NCBI GenBank assembly: GCA_937902055.1
Contig: CALGUJ010000075.1
Span: 1 to 8,317 of the forward strand
From: an uncultured Pelolinea sp.
GTDB lineage: Bacteria > Chloroflexota > Anaerolineae > Anaerolineales > Anaerolineaceae
DNA length: 8,317 nt
Direction of reading: 5' to 3'
The translations under genes and the position numbers were made by a program. The notes under the pieces are model-generated. The model was not told the origin of the DNA. It searched no databases and was given only the letters and a program-made list of their open reading frames with translations. Shown piece by piece: positions 1 to 6,981 of this stretch. Each line of letters begins with the position of its first letter. Position 1 is the first letter of the stretch.

Positions 1-681
1 AACCAGCTCAGCCGCGTACTGCGCCTGCGAGAGGGTGAGGAGGGGATCGCGCTGGACGGGCGCGGCATACAGTACCGCCTGCGCCTGGAAAAGAATCCGC
101 AGGAACTTTTCAAAGGAATAATCCTCTCCAAAGAAAAGAATCCGGCCGAACCGGCTGTCCGACTGACCCTGTATATTTCCCTGACCCAGCGCGAGAAGTT
201 CGAGTTGATCCTGCAGAAAGGCACCGAAGCGGGGGTGGCGGCCTTTCAACCTTTCATCTCTTCCCGTTCCCTGATCCAATGCGCAGATTCTTTCGGGAAG
301 AAACGCGAACGTTGGGAAAGCATCCTGCGCGAAGCCGCCGAGCAGTGCGGGCGCGGGCGCGTTCCGCAATTGCTGCCGCCGCTGAATCTGGCTAAGGCGG
401 TGGAAGCGGAGGCTACCAGGCATGTACTGAACCTGGCGGCCTGGGAGGACGAGCGTCAGGTCAGCCTGGGCAGCGCCCTGGCGGGTTTTGATGGCAAGGG
501 AACAATAGGATTGTTCGTCGGACCGGAGGGCGGCTTCGACGCTTCCGAAACCGGGCAGATGCGCGCGGCGGGTGTGCGCGTTTTTTCGCTGGGGCGGCGC
601 ATCCTGCGCATGGAGACAGCCGCTGTGCTGGCGCCCGCGCTGGTGCTCTATCAACTGGGGGAAATGGACCCGCGGGATTGA
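1..681 (+). CDS. rsmE: 16S rRNA (uracil1498-N3)-methyltransferase RsmE, 5'-truncated by window edge
   Basis: This SPOUT-class enzyme methylates N3 of U1498 in 16S rRNA within the 30S subunit, using SAM. The frame is open from base 1. The visible part starts NQLSRVLRLREGEEG, the usual early RsmE segment (normally H-x2-VLR...G), so roughly 20-25 residues and the real start lie outside the window. A TTG at 205 is internal and is not the start. About 226 residues are visible against a usual 240-250. Family marks are EAAEQCGR (nt 331-354), GPEGG (nt 520-534) and LGRRILRMETA (nt 589-621); the last two form the SAM-binding trefoil knot. An N-terminal PUA-like domain would cover most of the first 70 visible codons. 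The gene is convergent with the hydrolase, with a 24-bp gap. Its target lies in the same decoding region as the targets expected for the methyltransferases at 3282-4912, but it is on the other strand. The identification is secure. Confidence 0.95.
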   Translation, partial: NQLSRVLRLREGEEGIALDGRGIQYRLRLEKNPQELFKGIILSKEKNPAEPAVRLTLYISLTQREKFELILQKGTEAGVAAFQPFISSRSLIQCADSFGKKRERWESILREAAEQCGRGRVPQLLPPLNLAKAVEAEATRHVLNLAAWEDERQVSLGSALAGFDGKGTIGLFVGPEGGFDASETGQMRAAGVRVFSLGRRILRMETAAVLAPALVLYQLGEMDPRD

Positions 682-688
682 CCGCGGG
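669..688. terminator. GC-only hairpin between convergent genes (possible weak terminator)
   Basis: CCCGCGG (669-675) pairs perfectly with CCGCGGG (682-688) around a 6-nt loop. The hairpin overlaps the rsmE stop codon and lies 17 nt past the hydrolase stop. A shared transcription end would be expected here. However, no T-run follows on either strand, so it is not a canonical intrinsic terminator. Confidence 0.3.
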
Positions 689-705
689 CCGGGCAGGCGT
701 TTGGA

Positions 706-1770
706 CTAAAGACTATCTGAATTGCCTTGCTGTAAAAAAGTTTCCACCTGCTGCAAATACCATTTCGGTTCGCCAATGTGAATGCCGTGACTGGAATCGA
801 TGAAAGCGTAGCGCAGGTTCCCAACCAGAGATTTGATCTTCTCCACGTCCTGTGAATCCATGGCGCCCAGCAGCCCCCAGTAAGCGTGGCGTGACCAGTG
901 CGCCTGCATCAACAGCATGGGGCATTGAACTTTTTTCAACGCGTCCACTGGATCGAAATCGCGGCTGAGGCGCTCGTCGATGGTGGCTTTTGAAAAATCC
1001 ACATCATACTCCATGAAGAATTTCACGCCCACGCGCATTTCAAACGGCAGAAAGGGGACGTCGTAGGGCTGGCTGGGTTTCAAGCGGCGGTTGACCGCAT
1101 AGAGCGCCATCAAGATCTTCAGTACCGCGGGTGGCACCATCAACAGCTCTTCCTGCCCTTCTTTGGGCGCGCCGGAATTGGCCAGGTAAGCTTCCAGGTT
1201 GGGCCCGCCGGGTGAACCCAGATTGTCAATAGCCACCTGGAACATGCGCCGCATGTACCGCTCTTCGATAATGCGCGGATAAATGGAGGAGAACATGGGC
1301 GGATCCTCGGAAATGACCGCTCTGACCCACTCTGGGGCGTAAGCCGCCAGCCAGACCGCCAGCACGCCGCCCGAGGAAAGCCCGGAGACGATGGCCGGTC
1401 CGCCGATCATCTGCGCGATGAATTGCTTCAGGTCATCTCCGCAGGTGTTGTAGGAATAATGTCCCGGCGTGCGTGTGGATCGGCCGTGCCCGCGCAGATC
1501 GACCGAAAAGATGTGGTATTTTTTGGTCAATTCAGGCATGACCGCCTTGTAGCCCTGCCAGGATTCCATCTGCCCCGGAATTAACAGAAAGGGCGGCCCG
1601 TTTTTCGGCCCTTCCACGTAATTCAGGGTAATGTTGTTAACGACGCATTGCTTTTCGCTGAATCCCTTCGGGATGCCGGCTACGCTGATCTTGTGAGGCA
1701 GGAAAAAGACCACCAACCAGAACAGGATGAAGATGATCAGATTGATTCCCAGGGATGTCCAGATATTCAT
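706..1770 (-). CDS. membrane-anchored alpha/beta hydrolase
   Basis: This is a 354-residue alpha/beta-hydrolase-fold protein; its substrate cannot be read from the sequence. Residues about 8-25 are an uncleaved-looking hydrophobic anchor (IIFILFWLVVFFLP) with few positive charges before it, so the domain is probably tethered to the membrane. The fold follows: strand-turn LLIPG (62-66) at the oxyanion-hole position where HG is more common, DLRGHG (91-96), the nucleophile elbow GLSSG with Ser132 (130-134), and a C-terminal SSHGIHIGEP with His328 or His331 as catalytic base. The usual Asp right after strand 7 is missing (MLLMQAHWSRH, 285-295); Asp305 or Asp308 could stand in. The start codon is preceded by AGAGGG at 7-nt spacing. 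It lies 61 bp after the RsmF-like gene but has its own promoter, so it is probably a separate transcript. Esterase, lipase or C-C hydrolase activity are all possible. Confidence 0.88.
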   Translation of the reverse strand: MNIWTSLGINLIIFILFWLVVFFLPHKISVAGIPKGFSEKQCVVNNITLNYVEGPKNGPPFLLIPGQMESWQGYKAVMPELTKKYHIFSVDLRGHGRSTRTPGHYSYNTCGDDLKQFIAQMIGGPAIVSGLSSGGVLAVWLAAYAPEWVRAVISEDPPMFSSIYPRIIEERYMRRMFQVAIDNLGSPGGPNLEAYLANSGAPKEGQEELLMVPPAVLKILMALYAVNRRLKPSQPYDVPFLPFEMRVGVKFFMEYDVDFSKATIDERLSRDFDPVDALKKVQCPMLLMQAHWSRHAYWGLLGAMDSQDVEKIKSLVGNLRYAFIDSSHGIHIGEPKWYLQQVETFLQQGNSDSL

Positions 1771-1793
1771 TTCTATACCCTCTTGTCGGCTTC

Positions 1794-1821
1794 ATTATAA
1801 AGCCCTTTGGAAAGCACTCAA
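1794..1821 (-). promoter_or_regulatory. sigma70-type promoter for the alpha/beta hydrolase
   Basis: On the minus strand TTGAGT (1821-1816) is separated by 16 bp from a perfect TATAAT (1799-1794). It is followed about 15 nt later by the AGAGGG ribosome binding site and the ATG at 1770. A 5-bp inverted repeat, GGCTT (1788-1792) with AAGCC (1800-1804), straddles the -10 box and could be an operator half-site pair, though it is short enough to be chance. The promoter separates the hydrolase from the modification operon upstream. Confidence 0.6.
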
Positions 1822-1831
1822 TCGTGGGGAT

Positions 1832-3289
1832 TTAAAATAACCGTGTCGGCAGCAAATTCCTCAGGCGGTTCTCGAGCACTTTGGCGCGCCCCAGGTTGCG
1901 GCCGAGCGCGTCGCGCACCGCCACCACCTCGCCCCGCAAGCCCGGGTCGGCGGGGTAGCCGCGCAGGTCCTCGCCCCGCATCCAGGCGGGCAGGTGCTCA
2001 TCCTCCAAAATTTGGATATGACGCGTGAAGCGGTCGCCGAAGCGGCTGACGAATTCGTGCGAGGGCTGCCAACCTTCCGGCAGGGCTTTGCCCAGCGGCA
2101 TGCCGCTGCTCAGCCAGGGCAGCGCGTGGAAGCGCGCATTGAGCGCTTTGCCGACCAGATGGAACTCTCCCCCAATCTCGGCAATCTGCAGGTCGTTTTC
2201 CGCCAGGATTTGCTCCAGTTCCAGGCCATATTGCCCGTTGAGGTAGTCGACCATACCGCGTGTTTCCACCGGCAGAGGAAGTTTTATCTGCGGCGGGCGG
2301 GCGGTGTGCGGGTTGAAAGCGGAGGCCGCCGCGGGCAGGCTGGCGGTCTTGGTCAGGCGCGCGGCGAAGAATCCGGCGGTATTGAACAGGTGCGGCCACA
2401 GGCGCACGGCTTTGCGCAGGTCCTTGGGGAAGGTCCTATCTTCAAAAGTCTCCAGCCCCGGCGCGGGCCGCGGCAGGCGATTGTTGGCGTCCTCGACAGT
2501 GAAGCAGCCGGGGAATTGCTCCAGCAAAGCGGCCAACACGCCCTCGTCCTCCTGCGGGGTGAGCGTGCAGGTGCTGTAGACCACCTGCCCGCCGACTTTG
2601 ACTGCCCGCAGGGCGCTTTCCAGCAGGCGCGCCTGGCGCTCGGCCAGCGCCTCCACCTCGGTGAGGGTGATACTGCGCGCCTTGTGCGACTCGCTGGCGC
2701 GCAGCCCCTGCATGGAGCAGGGCGCGTCCAGCAGCACCGCGTCGAAAGTCTCGGGATAGTGCGCCCCGAACCATTCGCCCGGCAGGCAGGTGACGGCCTG
2801 GTTGATGGCGCCCCAGGTGCCCAGCACGATGCGCAGCGCGGGGATGCGCCCGCGGGAAGCGTCGTTGGCCACGATGAAACCGCGGTCGTGCGCGCGGTCA
2901 GCCAGGTGAATGGTTTTGCCGCCGGGGGAAGCGGCCATGTCCAGGATGAGAGGGTGATCGGTATGGCTGAAATCAAAAAGCTCGGCCGGCAGCATGGAGG
3001 CGGCTTCCTGGATGTAGTAATACCCCAGGCGGTGCTCGATGGTGCTGCTGGGCGCGATGCGCGCTTCTTTGATCCAGTAACCGCCCGGGCAGTAGGGTAC
3101 GCTTTCATATTGCCAGCCGTAGAGTTCAGCCCATTTGCGCATGGCGACTTCCGGCTCGCACTTGAGCGCGTTGACCCGCAGCGAAAGATCCAGCGGCTGC
3201 CCGCGCAGTTCCAGCAGGCGTGCGTACAGGTCAGGATCGGCCTGCGCCAGCCAGTCGAAGGTGTAGGCGGGCGGCGTTATTTTAGCCAT
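1832..3289 (-). CDS. rsmF: RsmF / NOL1-NOP2-Sun family rRNA (cytosine-C5)-methyltransferase
   Basis: The product transfers a methyl group from SAM to C5 of cytosine in RNA. By family and length (485 aa; E. coli RsmF about 480) the likely target is 16S C1407, possibly with neighbouring cytosines as in Thermus RsmF. In order: N-terminal RNA-binding region (1-90), IQEAASMLP (93-101), SAM loop DMAASPGGKT (117-126), motif IV DAPCS with Cys191 for product release (188-192), and motif VI STCT with Cys241 as the attacking nucleophile (239-242). After the core (to about 310) comes a C-terminal RsmF/PUA-like region (about 335-485) that includes HALPWLSSGMPLG. The ATG sits inside the end of the upstream methyltransferase (ATGGCTAA, 8-bp overlap) with at best a weak GGA before it, which points to translational coupling. 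It is the last gene of the overlapping block. Exact target specificity is inferred; a tRNA m5C role (as YebU-like or Trm4-like enzymes) is less likely given the C-terminal domain. Confidence 0.9.
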   Translation of the reverse strand: MAKITPPAYTFDWLAQADPDLYARLLELRGQPLDLSLRVNALKCEPEVAMRKWAELYGWQYESVPYCPGGYWIKEARIAPSSTIEHRLGYYYIQEAASMLPAELFDFSHTDHPLILDMAASPGGKTIHLADRAHDRGFIVANDASRGRIPALRIVLGTWGAINQAVTCLPGEWFGAHYPETFDAVLLDAPCSMQGLRASESHKARSITLTEVEALAERQARLLESALRAVKVGGQVVYSTCTLTPQEDEGVLAALLEQFPGCFTVEDANNRLPRPAPGLETFEDRTFPKDLRKAVRLWPHLFNTAGFFAARLTKTASLPAAASAFNPHTARPPQIKLPLPVETRGMVDYLNGQYGLELEQILAENDLQIAEIGGEFHLVGKALNARFHALPWLSSGMPLGKALPEGWQPSHEFVSRFGDRFTRHIQILEDEHLPAWMRGEDLRGYPADPGLRGEVVAVRDALGRNLGRAKVLENRLRNLLPTRLF

Positions 3290-4103
3290 GCCGTTTCATC
3301 CAGAACACCGTCTCGCCGGGGAAGTCCAGCTCGCCGCGCGCTTCCCAGTCCGCGGAGTCGAGGTTGTCCGCCACCAGCCCGCGCATGCGTTCGCGCAGGT
3401 CGCGCTTGCCGTCCAGGCTGCGCCGCGGCAGCGAAACGAACAGGTAGCGTGCTTTCAGCGCCGACCATAAAGCGCGGTTGCAGCCCTTACGGCGCTTTTC
3501 CAGGCGGTGGGCTTCTTTGAAGAGAAAGGCAACGTCGGCCTCCACCTGCGGTGGGCGCACCAGGATGTCGCGCACTTCGGCCAATGCTTCTTTTCCGCTC
3601 AAGCGCAGGAACTCGTTGATCAGCGCCACGCGCGGCGGGTGGATGTCGTAGGCGTAATAACGCGCGCCGGAGGGCAAGCCCATCCAGGGCAGGGCGAAGG
3701 GGTTCAACCCGCAGGCCAGATCCAGCACGGATGCCGGCTGCCCGCAGACCGCGAAAATCCCTTTATAGAAATCTTCCAGATAAGCCAGGCGTTCGCGCGT
3801 GGAATCGTGCTGCTTTAAAAAAGCGCGGCAGGTGTCTTTTACCGCTTGCGGTCCATCGCTGAAAGCCGTTTGCAGTTCTTGTGTAGCCTGCGCGTAATCC
3901 AGGTCGCCCAGGTAGGGTGCCATCACGTTGTGCAGTTTGGCGCGCGCGCTTTTTAATGCCTCGGCCGGTTTTTTGTAGCGCGCTAATTCCAGCGCCAGCA
4001 GGTCGCGCAGGGTTTCCTCGGGCAGATCCAGGCCTTTGTAGGTCTTGCCCGCGCGCAGCTGCGCCATCAACCCCTCCAGATCATTGCTCTTTTGCGGGCT
4101 CAT
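3282..4103 (-). CDS. FmrO/ArmA-family 16S rRNA methyltransferase homologue, divergent paralogue
   Basis: This is a 273-residue member of the FmrO family, whose known members put m7G at 16S G1405 and block 4,6-disubstituted aminoglycosides. Visible: an N-terminal helical RNA-binding region (about 20-95), STRERL (101-106), SAM motif I DLACGLNPFALPWM (128-141), acidic post-I motif YDIHPP (152-157), and SLPRRSLDG (224-232). Length fits the family (about 250-280). It is clearly paralogous to the gene just upstream, with shared DLACGLNP-ALPWM and GARY blocks. It differs at family-typical positions: LLKSLPCLEQ becomes LFKEAHRLEK (194-203), and the GGKSKGM block becomes DGKRDLRERM (231-240). SAM binding looks intact, so it is probably an active methyltransferase. 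Altered target choice, an accessory role or loss of activity are all open. It overlaps the upstream gene by ATGA and the downstream one by 8 bp, with no clear Shine-Dalgarno. Not annotated as an aminoglycoside resistance gene on this evidence. Confidence 0.85.
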   Translation of the reverse strand: MSPQKSNDLEGLMAQLRAGKTYKGLDLPEETLRDLLALELARYKKPAEALKSARAKLHNVMAPYLGDLDYAQATQELQTAFSDGPQAVKDTCRAFLKQHDSTRERLAYLEDFYKGIFAVCGQPASVLDLACGLNPFALPWMGLPSGARYYAYDIHPPRVALINEFLRLSGKEALAEVRDILVRPPQVEADVAFLFKEAHRLEKRRKGCNRALWSALKARYLFVSLPRRSLDGKRDLRERMRGLVADNLDSADWEARGELDFPGETVFWMKRHG

Positions 4104-4912
4104 TTTTCAACCAGGTAAGCCAATTCGCTGGGGAAGTCGAAGCGCGTGACTTTCCACTTTTTTCCGGCGGTCAGGGCCTCGAACTGGGCGGAGTAGGTCT
4201 GGCGCATGCCTTTGGATTTGCCGCCCAGGCTGCGGATGGGGTAACTCGCCAAGATAAAGGCGGCGGGAATGCGCTCGACTAATTCCTGCCCGCGCCCTTT
4301 TTCCAGTTGTTCCAGGCAGGGCAGGCTCTTCAGCAGCAGCGCCAGTTGCACCGGCTTGCGTATGGTGAATGAGAATACGTCGGCGCTGATCAGCCCGGCT
4401 TGCAGGCCGCAGTGCGTCAGGAAAGCATTGTCGAAATCGATCAGGTCGCTGAAGATGTCGCAGCCGCCATAACGCGCGCCGCGCGCCAGCGGCATCCAGG
4501 GCAGCGCCAGCGGGTTTAGCCCGCAAGCCAGATCAACCAGCGATTCCAGCGGCGCCAGCGAAGCCAGCGTCTCCCTGAAAAAATTCTCCAAAATGGGCAG
4601 GCGTTCGGCTGTGGAGCTGTGCGCCTGCATGACTTTTAAGCAGAAGGCGCGCACGCCCTCGCCGGACGGGTCGCCTGGCAGGTTTTCCAGCTCGGTTTTC
4701 CATTGTTCGTAGCGGGGGGCCAGCTTGAAGTAAGCCGCGCCCACCTGGTGCAGTTTGGCGCTGACTTCTTTAATGGCTTCCTTGGGCTTGCGCCCCTTGG
4801 CCAGCTCACGCTCGGCAATCCTAATGGCGAGATCGGGCAGCATGGCGCTGTATTTGGGCTTGGACAGCACGGCGCTGACAATTTCCTGGATTTGGAGGTT
4901 GTGCTCGTTCAT
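4100..4912 (-). CDS. FmrO/ArmA-family 16S rRNA (guanine1405-N7)-methyltransferase homologue, canonical-looking
   Basis: This 270-residue protein is a likely SAM-dependent m7G methyltransferase acting on 16S G1405 in assembled 30S subunits, by family. Features: N-terminal helical RNA-binding domain (about 5-95), HSSTAERL (98-105), motif I DLACGLNPLALPWM (127-140), post-I CDIF (151-154), LLKSLPCLEQLEKG (193-206), and the signature SYPIRSLGGKSKGM (223-236) followed by QTY. The last two blocks match the acquired and producer enzymes (ArmA, Rmt, Sgm/Kgm type) well. A longer frame reaches back to 5044, but it would lie fully inside tgt. The ATG at 4912 overlaps the tgt stop as ATGA and gives the family-typical length, so it is preferred. 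No good Shine-Dalgarno is present, which fits coupled re-initiation. Composition resembles the neighbours, so recent acquisition is not suggested. If active it would make the host intrinsically resistant to gentamicin/kanamycin-type drugs; that is inference. Confidence 0.88.
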   Translation of the reverse strand: MNEHNLQIQEIVSAVLSKPKYSAMLPDLAIRIAERELAKGRKPKEAIKEVSAKLHQVGAAYFKLAPRYEQWKTELENLPGDPSGEGVRAFCLKVMQAHSSTAERLPILENFFRETLASLAPLESLVDLACGLNPLALPWMPLARGARYGGCDIFSDLIDFDNAFLTHCGLQAGLISADVFSFTIRKPVQLALLLKSLPCLEQLEKGRGQELVERIPAAFILASYPIRSLGGKSKGMRQTYSAQFEALTAGKKWKVTRFDFPSELAYLVEK

Positions 4913-6030
4913 GGCAGGTAAGGGCGCAACCGCTCCATCAGGCGCGCCATGAAGTGCAGGTTGTGCTGTGTGGATAGCTGCTGATAGAGGCTGTCGTTGA
5001 GTTTGTGCAGGTGGCGCAGGTAGCCGATGGAATAGCGGCGGCACACGGGGCAGTCGCAGCCTTCCTCGATGGGCTGGCTGGACTTGATGTAGCGTTCGTC
5101 ATGCGCATAGACGTAGCCGAACCAGTCATCCTTTTCGACCAGGGCGGCTTTATCGGGCAGGTAATTGAAGCGGTACAGGCGCCCGTGGCGGGCGTCGCGC
5201 GTGGGCATGGCGCTGTCGAACAGTCCGTAGCCCTTTGCCGCGCAGCGCGCTACGTAGGGTGGGTGACCGATGCCGAGCGCGTGCAGGGGGAATTCCGCCG
5301 GGATCAGTTCTCGCAGTAAAAAGACCATATCCTCCACCAGGTTGCCCTGGCTGTCCAGCGGCCAACCGCCATAGCCGTAGCCGTCGAAGCCGATCTCCAA
5401 CAGTTGCCCGGCGCAGCGCCGGCGTAATTCGGTAGAATTGCCGCCCTGTACCACGGCGAAGAGTTTTGGCCTGCGCTCCTGCGCCAGGCGTTTCTCGTCC
5501 AGCAGGCGGTCGAATTCCATGCGGCAGCGCCTGGCCCAGCGTATGGTGCGTTCCACGGAGGCTTCCTGCTGCGCCATGTCGTCGTCGATGTGCGTGCAGT
5601 CGTCCAGGCAGAACAGCAGGTCCGAGCCGAAGCCGAGCTGTAACTGGATGCATTTTTCCGGGGTGAGTTGGTACTTGCGCTCGCCGTCCTCGGGCTTGAA
5701 TACCAGCCCGTTATCGGTGAACTGGCCGAAGCGCGGCCCCTGGCGGATGAGCGAATAAGCCTGGAAACCGCCCGAATCGGTGAAGATGATGCCCTCCCAG
5801 CCGGTCATGGCATGCAGGCCGCCCAGCGACTTGACCGTGGTGGCGCCCGGTTTTTGCATCAGGTGGAAGGTGTTCATCATCATGGCGCGGATGCCGCACT
5901 GCGCCGTTTCCTCGGCGGCCAGCCCGCGCACCTGCCCGAAAGTGGCATCCGGCAGGAACTGCGGGAATTCCAGCATTCCGTGATTAAAAGCCAGGCGTAA
6001 TGGATAGGTCATACGCTTGAATTGTATCAT
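4909..6030 (-). CDS. tgt: queuine/archaeosine-type tRNA-guanine transglycosylase (bacterial Tgt-like)
   Basis: The enzyme exchanges G34 of GUN-anticodon tRNAs for a 7-deazaguanine base (preQ1 in most bacteria), a step of queuosine synthesis. The 373-residue TIM barrel shows TDSGGFQ with Asp85 (84-90), CLDDC with Asp143 (141-145, usually FDEC), VQGG with Gln195 (194-197), nucleophile Asp272 in FDSAMPTRDARHG (271-283), and a complete zinc site: Cys325, Cys327, Cys330 (CDCPVC) and His356 (TQHNLHF). Odd: the base-pocket loop reads GYGYGGWPLDS (217-227) instead of the usual GGLAVGE, and Leu252 stands where Met is usual in MGVG. The deazaguanine used may therefore differ from preQ1. It starts the overlapping block (ATGA with the next gene) and lies 15 bp after the toroid gene. 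The start at 6030 is taken; ATG at 6012 is an alternative, and neither has a well-spaced Shine-Dalgarno. No other queuosine gene is in the window. Confidence 0.92.
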   Translation of the reverse strand: MIQFKRMTYPLRLAFNHGMLEFPQFLPDATFGQVRGLAAEETAQCGIRAMMMNTFHLMQKPGATTVKSLGGLHAMTGWEGIIFTDSGGFQAYSLIRQGPRFGQFTDNGLVFKPEDGERKYQLTPEKCIQLQLGFGSDLLFCLDDCTHIDDDMAQQEASVERTIRWARRCRMEFDRLLDEKRLAQERRPKLFAVVQGGNSTELRRRCAGQLLEIGFDGYGYGGWPLDSQGNLVEDMVFLLRELIPAEFPLHALGIGHPPYVARCAAKGYGLFDSAMPTRDARHGRLYRFNYLPDKAALVEKDDWFGYVYAHDERYIKSSQPIEEGCDCPVCRRYSIGYLRHLHKLNDSLYQQLSTQHNLHFMARLMERLRPYLP

Positions 6031-6045
6031 CCCGCTTTAACGGGT

Positions 6046-6981
6046 TCAGGAAAGAACGCTTAGGGCTTGCAGGGTGATCCAGCGGTTGATGCTGTCGCCC
6101 TGCGCCAGCACCGGCCAGGTGCGCTGCTGGAAGGGGCTGCCGCCGCTCCACGTGCCGTTGTGATTGCGTTGGTCCCGCAGCCATTCCAGCGCGCGCTGCG
6201 CTTGCGGGTAATCCAGCGCGTTCAGTTCTTTGGCAACGCGCAATACAAATAAAGTATCGGCATGATAAAAAAGCGGAAAGCTCAGTTTTGACCAGGTGGG
6301 GTGGATCTTTTCAACATAGGGATAATCGGCTTTCATCAGGTCGTAATCTTCCAGCATGAATTTCAAACCTGCCTGGATGGCTTCCCTGTTTTGTGCGCTT
6401 CTTTTTACTTCGGGGATAAGTGCCAGCCCATACAGATCGCGGATCACACCCCAGGCGCAGGGCAGGCCGTTGTTGTATTGGCAGCGGCTGAGGTTGAGCA
6501 GGTCGCGGTTGACGTAATCCAGGATGAATTCAACGCTCTCCACTTGGGCCTGGCAATAAAGCTGATAGCGCAGCACGTTACCCCACAAACAACCCCAAAA
6601 GGACTCTTTCTTCCCCTGCAAACGGATGTCTTTTTCCATGCATTCGCGCATGAAAACTGCGCCCTTTTGCATGGCGGGGTGCTGCGGGTCGATGCCCAGC
6701 TCGCTCAAAAGCAGCATGCTCCAGTGGCTGCTGCGGTACTTGGGTGAGTAGTAATGTTTCTGATATTGCCAGTAGCCTTCCGGCTGCTGCTTTTCAAGAA
6801 TGTGCAATACGGGATTTGCGCTGGCTATCAAACGCCTGGCTGCTTGCGTTTCCGCGTCCCCTTCCGGCTTTCCCAAAATGCGGGTCAGCGTCAGGTAGCG
6901 GATGGAGGGCGTGGGGCTCTCCAGCAGCCAGGCGATGGTTTTAGAATAGTCGCTTGAATCTACTTGTTTATTTTCACCCAT
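6046..6981 (-). CDS. alpha/alpha-toroid protein (prenyltransferase/squalene-oxidase repeat type), function unknown
   Basis: This 311-residue soluble protein has the helix-rich repeats of the terpenoid cyclase/prenyltransferase toroid fold: WLLESPTPSIRYLTL (18-32), EGYWQYQKHYYSPKYRSSHW (68-87), a CLWGN turn (131-135), and a closing NGTWSG...INRWITLQALSVL near the C-terminus. Homologues with this layout are common in Chloroflexota and are often left hypothetical or mislabelled as NifH. No DxDD or DDxxD cyclase motif and no signal peptide are seen, so enzymatic activity is not claimed. The only plausible start is the ATG at 6981: there is no Shine-Dalgarno, but a TATAAT ends 6 nt upstream. It is 12 bp after the membrane protein gene and 15 bp before tgt, so it may be carried on the same transcript as the RNA-modification genes. 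Confidence 0.75.
   Translation of the reverse strand: MGENKQVDSSDYSKTIAWLLESPTPSIRYLTLTRILGKPEGDAETQAARRLIASANPVLHILEKQQPEGYWQYQKHYYSPKYRSSHWSMLLLSELGIDPQHPAMQKGAVFMRECMEKDIRLQGKKESFWGCLWGNVLRYQLYCQAQVESVEFILDYVNRDLLNLSRCQYNNGLPCAWGVIRDLYGLALIPEVKRSAQNREAIQAGLKFMLEDYDLMKADYPYVEKIHPTWSKLSFPLFYHADTLFVLRVAKELNALDYPQAQRALEWLRDQRNHNGTWSGGSPFQQRTWPVLAQGDSINRWITLQALSVLS

Noticed and set aside
1994..3520. Long plus-strand open frame (508 codons) antisense to the RsmF-like and downstream FmrO-like genes
   Set aside because: It lies fully opposite two clearly recognised genes in GC-rich DNA, its translation is low-complexity and Gly/Arg/Gln-rich, and no family motif is visible; an antisense shadow.
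3282..4912. Self-resistance part of an aminoglycoside biosynthetic cluster
   Set aside because: No biosynthetic, transport or regulatory genes of such a cluster are present; the neighbours are RNA-modification genes.
4913..5044. Upstream extension of the first FmrO-like protein (44 extra residues)
   Set aside because: The extension lies wholly within the tgt coding sequence and is Pro/Ala-rich; the ATGA-overlapping start gives the usual family length.
4909..6030. DpdA-type DNA transglycosylase of a 7-deazaguanine DNA modification system
   Set aside because: The bacterial tRNA-type features, including the complete CxCxxC...H zinc site and FDSAMPTR, are present, and no other dpd genes are near.
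6031..6044. Small hairpin (CCCG / CGGG) between the toroid and tgt genes as a terminator or attenuator
   Set aside because: The stem is only 4 bp with no T-run; chance pairing in GC-rich DNA is enough to explain it.
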